From Nitratidesulfovibrio sp. SRB-5 (GTDB lineage Bacteria; Desulfobacterota; Desulfovibrionia; Desulfovibrionales; Desulfovibrionaceae), in assembly GCF_019931275.1 (NCBI RefSeq), contig NZ_JAIOTY010000001.1, positions 868,001-932,000 on the forward strand: DNA of 64,000 nucleotides. The letters run 5' to 3'. Positions 16,770 to 25,009 of this stretch are shown one piece after another. The position numbers were made by a program, and so were the translations under genes. Below the pieces are notes generated by a model. That model was not told the DNA's origin and searched no databases. It was given only the letters and a program-made list of their open reading frames with translations. Numbering within the stretch: the stretch's first letter is position 1; the number at the start of each line of letters is the position of its first letter.

Positions 16770-18836
16770 CTACTCCTCGCCGCGTTCCTTCCTGTAGTCG
16801 GCGATGACCTTTTCGGCCACCGGCGGCGGCGCTTCCTCGTAATGGTCGAATTCCATGGTGAACACGCCCTGCCCGCCGGTCATGGAGCGCAGGTCGGGCG
16901 CGTAGCGTAGCACTTCGCTCATGGGCACGTGGGCCTTGATTTCGGTGATGCCCACCTGCGAATCGGACCCCAGCACCTTGCCGCGCCGCGACGACAGGTC
17001 GCCGATGACGTCGCCCATGTATTCGTCGGGCACGGAGACGGTCAGCAGCACGATGGGTTCGAGCAGGGTGGGCTTCATTAGTTCCATGGCCTTCTTGAAG
17101 GCCAGCGAGCCCGCGATCTTGAACGCCATTTCCGACGAATCCACCGTGTGGTAGCTGCCGTCGTACAGCTTCACCTTGAAGTCCACCACCGGGCATCCGG
17201 CAAGGTACCCGCGCGCGGCGGCTTCCTGCACGCCCTTGTCCACGGCGGGGATGTACTGGCGGGGGATGGAGCCGCCCACCACCGCATCCTCGAACACGTA
17301 GCCGGAGCCGCGCGGCAGCCCTTCCATTTCGATCCAGCAGTCGCCGAACTGGCCGCGCCCGCCGGACTGCTTCTTGTGCCGCCCCTGCACCTGGGCCTTG
17401 CCGCGCACGGTTTCGCGGTAGGGCACCTTGGGCGTCTTGAGCAGGATTTCGGTCTTGTAGCGGCGTTTGGCCTTTTCGACGGAAAGTTCGATGTGCAGCT
17501 GGCCCATGCCGGAGAGCAGGATGTCGCTGGTTTCCTCGTCACGGGCCAGACGCAGGGTGATGTCCTCGTCCAGCAGCTTGTGCACGGCGGTGAACACCTT
17601 GTCTTCGTCGCCCTTTTCCTTGGGGGCGAGGGCATAGGTGATCAGCTGCGGCGGCATGGTCGGCTTGGGCAGCACGAAGGGGTTCTTTTCGTCGCACAGG
17701 GTGTCGCCGGTGCGGGTGCCCTTCAGCTTGGCCACGGCCACCACGGCGCCGGGCCCCAGCGCGTCCTTGCAGGGGGTCTGGGTCTTGCCGGTAAGGTACA
17801 GCAGCGAGCCGAGGCGTTCCGGCTCGCCCGTGGTCATGTTCTTGAGGGTGGATTCGGTGGAGACGGTGCCCGAAAGCACCCGGATCAGGCTGAGTTGCCC
17901 CGCGAAGGGGTCCGCCAGGGTCTTGAACACGAAACACGCGGCGGGGGCGTCGGGGCTGCTGGCCCGTTCCTTGCCGTCCGCGTCCAGCCAGGCGGCGCGT
18001 TGCAGGGGCGAGGGCAGCAGCCGGTCGATGGTGTCGAGCAATTGCGCGCCACCCTTGTTTTCCATGGCGGCACCGGCCACCACGGGCACCAGGTCGCCGG
18101 ACAGCACGCCCTTTTGCAGGCCCAGGGCCATTTCCTCGGGGGTCAGTTCGCCCTCTTCGAGGTATTTTTCCATCAGGGTTTCGTCGGCCTCGGCGATGTT
18201 CTCGATGGTGGTCTCGCGCAGGGCGGCCACGTCGTCGGCCATGTCGGCGGGGATTTCGCCTTCGGTCACCTTGCCGTCGGCGCCGAAGAACAGCGCCTTG
18301 CCCGCCAGCACGTCCACAAGGCCCTTGAAATTGGCCTGCTGGCCGATGGGCATGTACAGCAGCACGGGCCGCATGCCGAGAATGGCGGAAAGGCCGGAGA
18401 AGGCCATGTCGAAGTCGGCCCGGTCGCGGTCCACCTTGTTGATGAACACGGCGGCGGGCAGCCCGGCGGCCCGCACCGACTGCCACAGCTTGCGGGTGAG
18501 CGGCCGCACGCCGTCCACCGCGTCGATGACGAAAACGGCGGCATCAACACCTGAAAGCAGGTAGCCGATGTCGCCGATGAAGTTGTTGTCGCCGGGGATG
18601 TCGAGCAGGAAGTGGCGGGAACCGTTGCGTTGCAGGGTGGCCACCGAGGGCTGGATGGAACCGCGCCGCTTGGTTTCCTCCGGCTCGAAGTCGAGGGCGG
18701 TGGTGCCCTCCTCGATTTTGCCGAGGCGGCCGACCACGCCCGCCTGATACAGCAGCATTTCGGCGAGCGAGGTCTTACCGCAACCTCCGGTTCCTACGAG
18801 AGCATAGGTTCTTTGGGTCTCCAACGCCTTGGACAT
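16770..18836 (-). CDS. Elongation factor G-like GTPase (EF-G2/FusA2 type)
   Basis: A 688-residue translational GTPase paralogous to EF-G. G1 is GTGGCGKT (residues 15-22; canonical EF-G has AHIDAGKT), G3 DIPGDNNF, and G4 INKVDRDRADFD. Domains II-V follow, with GMGQLHIELSVEKAKRRYK, RHKKQSGGRGQFGDCWIE and the EF-G C-terminal YMGDVIGDLSSRRGKVLG. Proteins of this divergent class exist beside the main EF-G and their role is poorly defined. AAGGGAG precedes ATG 18836. A consensus promoter lies 470 nt upstream, giving an unusually long leader. Confidence 0.9.
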   Translation of the reverse strand: MSKALETQRTYALVGTGGCGKTSLAEMLLYQAGVVGRLGKIEEGTTALDFEPEETKRRGSIQPSVATLQRNGSRHFLLDIPGDNNFIGDIGYLLSGVDAAVFVIDAVDGVRPLTRKLWQSVRAAGLPAAVFINKVDRDRADFDMAFSGLSAILGMRPVLLYMPIGQQANFKGLVDVLAGKALFFGADGKVTEGEIPADMADDVAALRETTIENIAEADETLMEKYLEEGELTPEEMALGLQKGVLSGDLVPVVAGAAMENKGGAQLLDTIDRLLPSPLQRAAWLDADGKERASSPDAPAACFVFKTLADPFAGQLSLIRVLSGTVSTESTLKNMTTGEPERLGSLLYLTGKTQTPCKDALGPGAVVAVAKLKGTRTGDTLCDEKNPFVLPKPTMPPQLITYALAPKEKGDEDKVFTAVHKLLDEDITLRLARDEETSDILLSGMGQLHIELSVEKAKRRYKTEILLKTPKVPYRETVRGKAQVQGRHKKQSGGRGQFGDCWIEMEGLPRGSGYVFEDAVVGGSIPRQYIPAVDKGVQEAAARGYLAGCPVVDFKVKLYDGSYHTVDSSEMAFKIAGSLAFKKAMELMKPTLLEPIVLLTVSVPDEYMGDVIGDLSSRRGKVLGSDSQVGITEIKAHVPMSEVLRYAPDLRSMTGGQGVFTMEFDHYEEAPPPVAEKVIADYRKERGEE

Positions 18837-19304
18837 AATCCGTCTCCCTTGTTCCTGATGGTTGTGGAGATGAGATCCCTGCCGGGCAGGGCGCAGTGTC
18901 CATGAATGCGTGATGCCGCCAACAAAACCGTGTTCCGTTCGTGCTTTCTCGTGCGGGGCGTCGTCCCTGTGGCGTGGTGCGTCTGCGCCGTTCGTGCGGC
19001 TGTGCCTGGCGGTGCGCGGTGCGGCGGGTGGTGTTGCCGCTGCCCGGGGTCGTCGTGTTGCCCCGTGTGCTCCGTGCCTTGCCTGTGGCTGTCCTGCCTG
19101 CCGCAGTTGCGCGGTTGCGCTGTGCGCTGTCGGGCCTTTTCCCCCGTGTCGTGTGGCGTATCGTCCGGTTTTCGGGCGGCGATGCGGGTTGAGGGTTGCA
19201 GGGGGCGGTGGCGGTTGGCAACCGTTCCGCGCGGGAATCGTGACAGTGCCGCGATCCTGTCGGACGTGCCGCCGGGCCTTGCCGATGGCTTTCCAGTTAC
19301 GTAA

Positions 19305-19334
19305 GTCATAGGAAGACGTTAAGAAAGATGTCAA
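19305..19334 (-). promoter_or_regulatory. Strong sigma-70 promoter for the EF-G-like gene
   Basis: On the minus strand, a perfect TTGACA, 18 nt, then TATGAC. The next minus-strand start codon is 18836, so the transcript would have a leader of about 460 nt. Apart from this promoter the 18837-19538 interval shows no gene, terminator or riboswitch that I recognise. Confidence 0.6.
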
Positions 19335-19538
19335 GGCCAAACTGGCCGTCGCCCCGGCAATCGGCGTCCCGCAACGGTTTGCGGGTTTCGCTCCGTTCGG
19401 GTGGGCGGATGGGCCGGGGCGGTGCGGGGTACCGCCGGGCACGTCGCACCGGCGGAACGGCGTTGCAGGGTTGGTGGAAAGCACCCTCCGCAGGCACCCA
19501 CTTGCGCAAGGCGCATCTTTCGCGGCATGGAGTATGGC

Positions 19539-20051
19539 ATGATACGCGGCTTGATTCTGGGCGGCCTGTTCGTCCTGCTGATTTACCTGCTGTTGCGCTA
19601 CGTGTGGCGGACCAGGCCGGAGAACCCGCGCGAGGTGCTGCGCGAGGAGCTTTCGCGCCGCCGGGCCGTGGGCGAAAGCGCCACGGGCATGTCCGAACGG
19701 CTGCGCGACGTGGCCCGCGAACGGCTGCGTCCCGTGGCCGCCGCCCTTGCCGAAATGCGCGAGGAACTGCCCGAGGACCAGCGCTTCGACCTGCGGGACG
19801 ACGGCGACACCCTGACCGTGGAGGCGGGCGGGCGCACCATGGTGGTCACCCACAATGCGCTCACTGTGTTGCTGGGTGACCGCGACGGTTCCGGGCACCC
19901 CGGCGGAGACGGCGTGCGCCGTCCCCTGCGCGATGAACGCTACGGAATCCGCGTGGACGGCGTTCTTGAGGAGCATCCCGACCTTGCCTCCACCGTGCGG
20001 CGGCTGGCCTCGCTCATCGCCGACGCGGTGGCCGGGCGGCCAGTCGCGTAG
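19539..20051 (+). CDS. Small membrane-anchored protein of unknown function
   Basis: A 170-residue protein with one N-terminal membrane helix (MIRGLILGGLFVLLIYLLLRYVW, residues 1-23) and a charged Arg/Glu-rich body with a likely helical stretch around residues 35-75. No domain recognised. ATG 19539 is chosen over 19527 because GGAG lies 6 nt upstream. The body alternates acidic and basic residues, as in small cytoplasmic-facing scaffold proteins, but no role can be assigned. It is followed after 172 bp by the glutaredoxin gene. Confidence 0.7.
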   Translation: MIRGLILGGLFVLLIYLLLRYVWRTRPENPREVLREELSRRRAVGESATGMSERLRDVARERLRPVAAALAEMREELPEDQRFDLRDDGDTLTVEAGGRTMVVTHNALTVLLGDRDGSGHPGGDGVRRPLRDERYGIRVDGVLEEHPDLASTVRRLASLIADAVAGRPVA

Positions 20052-20223
20052 CGGCGGGCGGCTTCCTGCGGGGGCATTGCGCGGTTTCACCGGACAGTCC
20101 ATCCGGGCTCCCATACAGATTGTCACGCCGGGGGGGCTGCTGCTAGGATGCGCCAGCGGTTCGCGGCACCTCATTTCCATTCCACCGAACGTTGCGGCGC
20201 GCACGCCGAACGAGGTATGCATC

Positions 20224-20487
20224 ATGTCCGACGATTCCAACGAAGTGAAACTGTTCGCCCTGTCCACCTGCGTTCACTGCAAGAATACCAAGCAGTATCT
20301 TGAAGAGCATGGCGTGGACTACAAGTGCGTGTTCGTGGATCAGCTGGAAGGCGACGAGCGCAAGGCGGTGCTGGAAGAAATTCGCGCCCACAACCCCAAG
20401 CTGTCCTTTCCCACGCTGGTTTGCGGCAATGGCCGCGTCATCGTGGGCTTTCACAAGGAAGACATCAAGGAGGCCCTGCACCTATGA
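20224..20487 (+). CDS. Glutaredoxin-family thiol oxidoreductase
   Basis: An 87-residue thioredoxin-fold protein with the redox motif CVHC in LFALSTCVHCKNTKQYL, the cis-Pro region LSFPTLVCGNG, and GFHKEDI at the C-terminus. NrdH/glutaredoxin-like proteins of this kind reduce disulfides. GAGG lies 9 nt before the ATG. Its TGA overlaps the ATG of the next gene, the catalytic subunit of ferredoxin:thioredoxin reductase, so this protein is the probable electron acceptor of that enzyme. Confidence 0.9.
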   Translation: MSDDSNEVKLFALSTCVHCKNTKQYLEEHGVDYKCVFVDQLEGDERKAVLEEIRAHNPKLSFPTLVCGNGRVIVGFHKEDIKEALHL

Positions 20488-20828
20488 GCGGCCCAGCCAC
20501 CCCGCAGGCGCTGCATGACATGCTGCGCAAGATTCAGGAACCCAAGGGCTACTTCTTCAACAAGGACATGGACATGACCATGCCCCTGCTGGAAAGCCTG
20601 CTGGTGAACAAGCAGCGCTACGGGTACATGGCCTGCCCCTGCCGCCTGGCCCTTGGCGAGTTCGAAAAGGACCGCGACATCGTCTGTCCCTGCGTGTACC
20701 GAGAGGACGACGTGAAGGAATTCGGGGCCTGCTTCTGCGGGCTGTACGTGTCGCAGGCCTGGAACGACGACGAAATTCCCCACGACATCGTGCCGGAGCG
20801 CAGGCCGCCGGAGAAATTATTTGGATAG
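20484..20828 (+). CDS. Ferredoxin:thioredoxin reductase catalytic (beta) subunit-like protein
   Basis: A 114-residue Fe-S/disulfide protein. Cysteines occur as MACPCRLAL, IVCPCVYRED and GACFCGLYV, matching the CPC...CPC...CxC pattern of FTR-beta, which passes electrons from ferredoxin through a 4Fe-4S cluster to a target disulfide. The third motif is CFC where plant and cyanobacterial FTR have CHC. ATGA overlap with the glutaredoxin gene couples the two. No FTR-alpha (variable) subunit gene is seen in this window. Confidence 0.88.
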   Translation: MSGPATPQALHDMLRKIQEPKGYFFNKDMDMTMPLLESLLVNKQRYGYMACPCRLALGEFEKDRDIVCPCVYREDDVKEFGACFCGLYVSQAWNDDEIPHDIVPERRPPEKLFG

Positions 20829-20846
20829 GTGGTGTGGCCGCAAGGT

Positions 20847-21084
20847 GCCTTTTGTCCTCTGCCGTCCGACCCGAAGGGTGCGGAGCATGCCCGTTGGGCG
20901 AGCTTGCTAGTCCTACGGGCATCGTGCGCAGAGCGGTCAGCGTGTTTTTTTATTCCGGTCGAGTACCACAAACGTACGCGCTGCTGTCCTCATCCGTAAG
21001 GTTCGCGTTGCTCACCCAACGGCTGAGGCACTCCCTTCATAAAAAAGCCCGCTTCCTCGGCAGAGAACAAAAAACCCTCTTGCG
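20847..21084. repeat. Composite intergenic repeat, copy 1
   Basis: It begins CCTTTTGTCC, continues GTCCGACCCGAAGGGTGCGG, then two hairpin units at 20889-20920 (CCCGTTGGGCGAG... CCTACGGGC) and, inverted, 20992-21024 (ATCCGTAAGG...CCCAACGGCT), and ends GAACAAAAAACCCTC. The same order of parts recurs at 48347-48634. It fills the gap after the glutaredoxin-FTR operon. Confidence 0.8.
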
Positions 21085-21131
21085 GCACACCACCTGAAGC
21101 TGTGCGTTGGCATGCCGTTTAGCAGAAATTT

Positions 21132-21170
21132 AGCGCCGCCGGATTCCCGAAGGAACCCGGCGGCGCTTTT
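21132..21170. terminator. Bidirectional terminator between FTR and pfkB-like genes
   Basis: AGCGCCGCCGG and CCGGCGGCGCT form an 11-bp stem, followed on the plus strand by TTTT and on the minus strand by AAATTT. It ends the pfkB-cutA transcript (stop at 21200) and can serve the plus-strand operon. Confidence 0.8.
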
Positions 21171-21199
21171 CGTTGCGGATATGTCGTGTGCGCGAGGGG

Positions 21200-22126
21200 C
21201 TAGTTGCCGAAGGCCGCGTTGTGCCGCGCCGCAAACTGCTCCGGCGTGAAGGCATGTTCCTGGGTGCCGTAGTGCTCCACGCAAAAGCTGGCGCAGGTGG
21301 CGCCCATGCGGGCGGCCTCGGTCACGTCCTTGCCGTCCACCAGCCCCTTGATGAGGCCCGCGCGGTAGGCGTCGCCCGCGCCGGTGGGGTCCAGCACGCG
21401 TTCGGCCTTGACGGCGGGCACCAGCACCGGGCTGCCGTTGTCGATGCGCGAGCCGTGCTCGGACATGGTGGTGATGATCCACCCGGTGCGCTCCAGCAGT
21501 TCCGCCTTGGTGCGCCCCGTGGCCTTCATTATCATTTCCAGTTCGTAGTCGTTGGTGACCAGCATGTGCGCGCCGCAGATGGCCTCGTACAGTTGGTCGC
21601 CGGACAGGGCGGGAATCTGCTGGCCGGGGTCGAAGATGTAGCGCACGCCGCGTTCGCGGAACATGCGCGGCAGGCCCACCATGTCGTCCACGTTGCCGGG
21701 CGAGACGATGGCGATGTCCGCCTTGGCGTCCAGCGCGGGGAAGGGGTACTCGCACGGAAAGCGCATGGCCGCCGGGTTGAAGCCGGTGATCTGGTTGTCG
21801 CTCTGGTCGGTGGTGATGTAGGCCCCGGCGGTGAACTGGTCGTCCAGCCTGCGGATGCCGTCCTGCGGCAGGCCCAGCCTGTCCAGTTCCTCTGCGTAGC
21901 GGTCGAAGTCCTTGCCCACGCAGCACAGGATGTGCGGTGTTTCGCCCAGCAGGGCCAGGTTGTAGGCAATGTTGCCCGCCGTGCCGCCGCGCTTTTCCTC
22001 CAGCCGGTCGATCAGAAAGCACACGTTCAGGATGTGTATTTTTTCCGGCAGGATATGGTCCGCGAACTTGCCGGGGAAATTCATGATGCGGTCGTAGGCG
22101 ATGGACCCGGAAACGTAGATGGACAT
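21200..22126 (-). CDS. PfkB-family carbohydrate/nucleoside kinase
   Basis: A 308-residue ribokinase-fold kinase. It has the N-terminal GSIAYDRIM, the diagnostic EKRGGTAGNIAYNLALLG substrate loop and the anion-hole/catalytic signature DPTGAGDAYRAGLI. The substrate loop resembles adenosine-kinase-like PfkB members from archaea and deltaproteobacteria; adenosine or a sugar are both possible. Translation begins 1 nt after the cutA stop, so the two genes form an operon ended by the 21132 hairpin. Confidence 0.88.
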   Translation of the reverse strand: MSIYVSGSIAYDRIMNFPGKFADHILPEKIHILNVCFLIDRLEEKRGGTAGNIAYNLALLGETPHILCCVGKDFDRYAEELDRLGLPQDGIRRLDDQFTAGAYITTDQSDNQITGFNPAAMRFPCEYPFPALDAKADIAIVSPGNVDDMVGLPRMFRERGVRYIFDPGQQIPALSGDQLYEAICGAHMLVTNDYELEMIMKATGRTKAELLERTGWIITTMSEHGSRIDNGSPVLVPAVKAERVLDPTGAGDAYRAGLIKGLVDGKDVTEAARMGATCASFCVEHYGTQEHAFTPEQFAARHNAAFGN

Positions 22127-22127
22127 G

Positions 22128-22448
22128 CTAGGGCTCCTTGCGGGTTACTTCGTCGATCCAGCCGAGAAAGGCGGCGCTGCCGCCGGTGATGGGCAGGGTT
22201 GCCACACAGGGCACCTCGTAGGGGTGCAGTTGCAGCACCGCCTCGGTCAGGGCGGGTACGAGGGCGTCTGTGGTCTTGGCGATGAACGCGGTTTCGGTTT
22301 CGGTCTGGATGTCGCCCGCCCAGTGGTAGATGGACCGGATGGACCCCAGCACGTTGACGCACGCGGCAAGGCGGCGTTCCACCAGAATGCGGCCGATGCG
22401 CTCGGCTTCTTCCGGGTTCGGGGCCGTCATGTACACGATGACCGCCAT
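22128..22448 (-). CDS. cutA: CutA divalent-cation tolerance protein
   Basis: A 106-residue trimeric PII-like protein of full family length. Motifs: VYMTAPNPEEAERIGRILVE, RLAACVNVLGSIRSIYHW (the Cys and Trp region) and ETAFIAKT, then LHPYEVPCVATLPI. AGGAGG lies 5 nt before ATG 22448; the open frame upstream is not part of the gene. Implicated in metal tolerance in E. coli, though its molecular role is unsettled. Confidence 0.95.
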   Translation of the reverse strand: MAVIVYMTAPNPEEAERIGRILVERRLAACVNVLGSIRSIYHWAGDIQTETETAFIAKTTDALVPALTEAVLQLHPYEVPCVATLPITGGSAAFLGWIDEVTRKEP

Positions 22449-23041
22449 GTGGACCTCCTGCGGCGTGGTATGCCGCCCGTGCGCCGTTGGCGTTGATGGT
22501 GCGCGGAGGGGCCGCGCGGTGCGGGCGGGCAGCGGGTGCGCGGGATGAAGGCATCCGCGCGCGGCGCGCCGCCCATGTGCATAGCGGAGAAGCCACCGCA
22601 CGGCAACGCGATGATCGCCGTTACGGCACGGGAATGCCTCGGGACGCTGCCGGGAAGCGCCTTGCGGGGGCGGTGGGTGCGGTGCGAACGAGGAGGGGCG
22701 AGCACGAATCCGCGCAGGTGGATGCGGATGACGGCGGATGACGGCGAATGACGAGGGTGACGGGGCGGTGGGACGGGGACGGCAGGGGGCGGCAGAAAAT
22801 CATGCGCAAGGCATGGGGTGGTCCGGCAGGGCGCGCGGTGCCTTTCGCTTTCGCGTGGTTGCGGGGCGCGGTTCGCCATGGCATATACTGGCCGCCGCGT
22901 GGAAACAGGGCGTTGCGCCGCCCGCATGCCTGCCCCCTGCCCGTCGGTGCGGCAGCATGCCGGTCCGCCTGCCCGTCACGGACGCCTTGTCCTTCCGCCT
23001 TGCCGCCCGGCAGCCGCCACATCCTTTTTACGGAGCCTTTC
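22449..23041. other. 593-bp divergent intergenic region
   Basis: No gene recognised. TATACT at 22884-22889 could be the -10 of the nth promoter (TTGCGG at 22859 is 19 nt away, a poor spacing). A short GGATGACGGC-like triplication is at about 22721-22760. Nothing else is visible. Confidence 0.4.
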
Positions 23042-23887
23042 ATGCAGACCGCCGACCGCGCGGCCAGGGTGCTCGAACTCCTGCGCCTGCGTTACCCTAC
23101 CCGCGAAACGCATCTGGTGGCCCGGAACGCCTGGGAACTGCTGGTGGCCACGGTGCTGGCCGCCCAGTGCACCGACGTGCGCGTGAACCAGGTCACCCCC
23201 GGCCTGTTCAGCCGTTGGCCCGGCCCGGCAGAGCTTGCCCGCGCCACGCAGGAGGAGTTGGAAGAGGTCATCCACTCCACCGGGTTCTACCGCAACAAGG
23301 CCACCAACCTGCTGGGCGCGGCCCGTCGCGTGACCGACGTGCACGGCGGCGAGGTGCCCCGCACCATGGCCGAACTGGTGCAACTGCCGGGCGTGGCCCG
23401 CAAGACGGCCAACGTGGTGCTGTGGGGGGCCTACGGCATCAACGAAGGCATTGCCGTGGACACCCACGTCAAGCGCATCGCGTTTCGCATGGGCTTCACC
23501 GAATCCGTGGACCCGGTGCAGATAGAGCGCGACCTGATGGACCTTTTTCCGCGCGATGCCTGGGGCGACGTGAACCACATGCTGGTATGGTTTGGCCGCC
23601 ATGTGTGCGATGCGCGCGCCCCGCGCTGCGGCGAATGCGAGATGATCGAGGTCTGCCCGCGCCACGGGGTGGGGCAGAAGCAGGGCGCGGCCACCAAGGT
23701 CCGGAAGCCCCGGAGCGGCAAGAGCGGCGGAAAAAGCGACGAGGCGGCGCAGGAGGCCGGAAGTGAAGCCCGGCCCGAAGGAAAAGGGGCGGCGACCGGA
23801 TTTGGCAAACCCCGCAAGCCCACCATGGGTGGGCGACGGCGGGCTGGTAACGTGGGGCGCTCCGGCAGCAGCGGCGGCAAGCCATGA
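23042..23887 (+). CDS. nth: Endonuclease III
   Basis: A 281-residue DNA glycosylase/AP lyase that removes oxidised pyrimidines. Helix-hairpin-helix LPGVARKTANVVL holds the catalytic Lys121; the catalytic Asp140 is in VDTHVKR. The 4Fe-4S ligands are Cys189, 196, 199 and 205 (C-x6-C-x2-C-x5-C). Residues about 210-281 form an unusual basic, Gly/Lys/Arg-rich tail (KVRKPRSGKSGGKS) absent from E. coli Nth and likely to bind DNA non-specifically. GGAG precedes ATG 23042. Its TGA overlaps the ATG of the following exonuclease gene. Confidence 0.95.
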   Translation: MQTADRAARVLELLRLRYPTRETHLVARNAWELLVATVLAAQCTDVRVNQVTPGLFSRWPGPAELARATQEELEEVIHSTGFYRNKATNLLGAARRVTDVHGGEVPRTMAELVQLPGVARKTANVVLWGAYGINEGIAVDTHVKRIAFRMGFTESVDPVQIERDLMDLFPRDAWGDVNHMLVWFGRHVCDARAPRCGECEMIEVCPRHGVGQKQGAATKVRKPRSGKSGGKSDEAAQEAGSEARPEGKGAATGFGKPRKPTMGGRRRAGNVGRSGSSGGKP

Positions 23888-24717
23888 TAACCTCCACCTT
23901 CCGCCATCTGCCCGGCGTGGGCGCCGCCTTCGAGGAGCGCCTGTGGCGCGGGGGCTGCCTTACCTGGCAGGACGCCGCCGCGCGCGGCGACATTCCCTGC
24001 CGCAAGCACGAGGCAGGCACGTTTGCCCGTGGCATCACCGATTCGCACGAGCGCCTCGCGGCGGGCGATGCCGCGTGGTTCGGCCAGCGCCTGGGCGCGG
24101 CGGACCAGTGGCGGCTGTTTGGCGCCTTCCGTCATCAGGCGGCCTACGTGGACATCGAAACCACCGGACTCGGCTGGCCGGAATCGCACATCACCACCAT
24201 TGCCCTGTGGGACGGGTTCCAGTTGCGCACCTACCGGCATGGCGACAACCTGGAAACCTTCGCCGACGACATCCGCGACTACAAGCTGCTGGTGACCTTC
24301 AACGGGCGCGGCTTCGATGCGCCGTTCATCGAGCAGACCTTCCGCCAGAAGCTGGACATGGCCCATCTGGATCTGCGCTGGGTGCTGAAGCCGCTGGGCT
24401 ATTCCGGCGGGCTGAAGCGGGTGGAGCAGGCCTTCGGACTGGATCGCGGCAACCTCGCCGGGGTGGACGGCTACACCGCCGTGCTGCTGTGGCGCCACTG
24501 GCGGAACAGCGGCGATGACCGCGCGCTGGAAACGCTGCTGGCCTACAACGCCGAAGACGTGCTGACCCTGGAGCCGCTGGCGGTGCATGCCTACAATGCC
24601 CATCTGGCCGGGCTGCCCGTGCTGCCGGAGCATCCGCTGCCGCAGTGCCTGCGGGCAGAAAATCCCTTTCGCGCCAGCGCCGAGGTGCTGCGCAAGGTGG
24701 GCGTGCGGGCGGTGTGA
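23884..24717 (+). CDS. RNase H-like 3'-5' exonuclease (YprB type)
   Basis: A 277-residue predicted exonuclease of the DnaQ-like RNase H superfamily. Acidic motifs are AYVDIETTGLGWPES (ExoI), LLVTFNGRGFDAPFIEQTF (ExoII) and LLAYNAEDVLTLEPL (ExoIII, YxxxD). The first 80 residues lack a known domain but open with STFRHLPGVG, like a helix-hairpin-helix turn. The ATG lies within the nth stop (ATGA), so it is translationally coupled to endonuclease III, suggesting a joint repair role (inference). Confidence 0.85.
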   Translation: MITSTFRHLPGVGAAFEERLWRGGCLTWQDAAARGDIPCRKHEAGTFARGITDSHERLAAGDAAWFGQRLGAADQWRLFGAFRHQAAYVDIETTGLGWPESHITTIALWDGFQLRTYRHGDNLETFADDIRDYKLLVTFNGRGFDAPFIEQTFRQKLDMAHLDLRWVLKPLGYSGGLKRVEQAFGLDRGNLAGVDGYTAVLLWRHWRNSGDDRALETLLAYNAEDVLTLEPLAVHAYNAHLAGLPVLPEHPLPQCLRAENPFRASAEVLRKVGVRAV

Positions 24718-24949
24718 CGGTCGTTTCCCGCGCCCTTCAGATGGGCCTGACGGCCTGACGGCCTGACGGCCCCGTTTCCGCATCCCCCTCCATCGGACCG
24801 CACTTTCCGGGTGCGGTGGCGAGTGCCCGTTCCTCTTTGCTCTGCCGGTCATTTCCTGCCAGTGTCCTTGCCCGCTCCTACCTCCCGGCCTTCCCCGTCG
24901 CACACGCGGCGGCGCTGGCTATATTGTTGCCCCCGATGCGGAAAAACAA

Positions 24950-24977
24950 TTGCCCACGGCGCGCCGTGTGGCATACT
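24950..24977 (+). promoter_or_regulatory. Possible promoter for cheV
   Basis: TTGCCC, 16 nt, CATACT, ending 32 nt before the cheV start. The spacer contains the 12-bp palindrome ACGGCGCGCCGT (24956-24967), a possible operator. Upstream, CTGACGGC is repeated three times near 24750. Confidence 0.4.
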
Positions 24978-25009
24978 GGGCCGCACGTCACGACTTTTCA
25001 GGGGGGCAC

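Noticed and set aside
16770-20267. A 1165-codon version of the EF-G-like gene extending to 20267
   Set aside because: The extra N-terminus has no EF-G homology, overlaps real plus-strand genes, and ATG 18836 has a good ribosome site and the conserved start.
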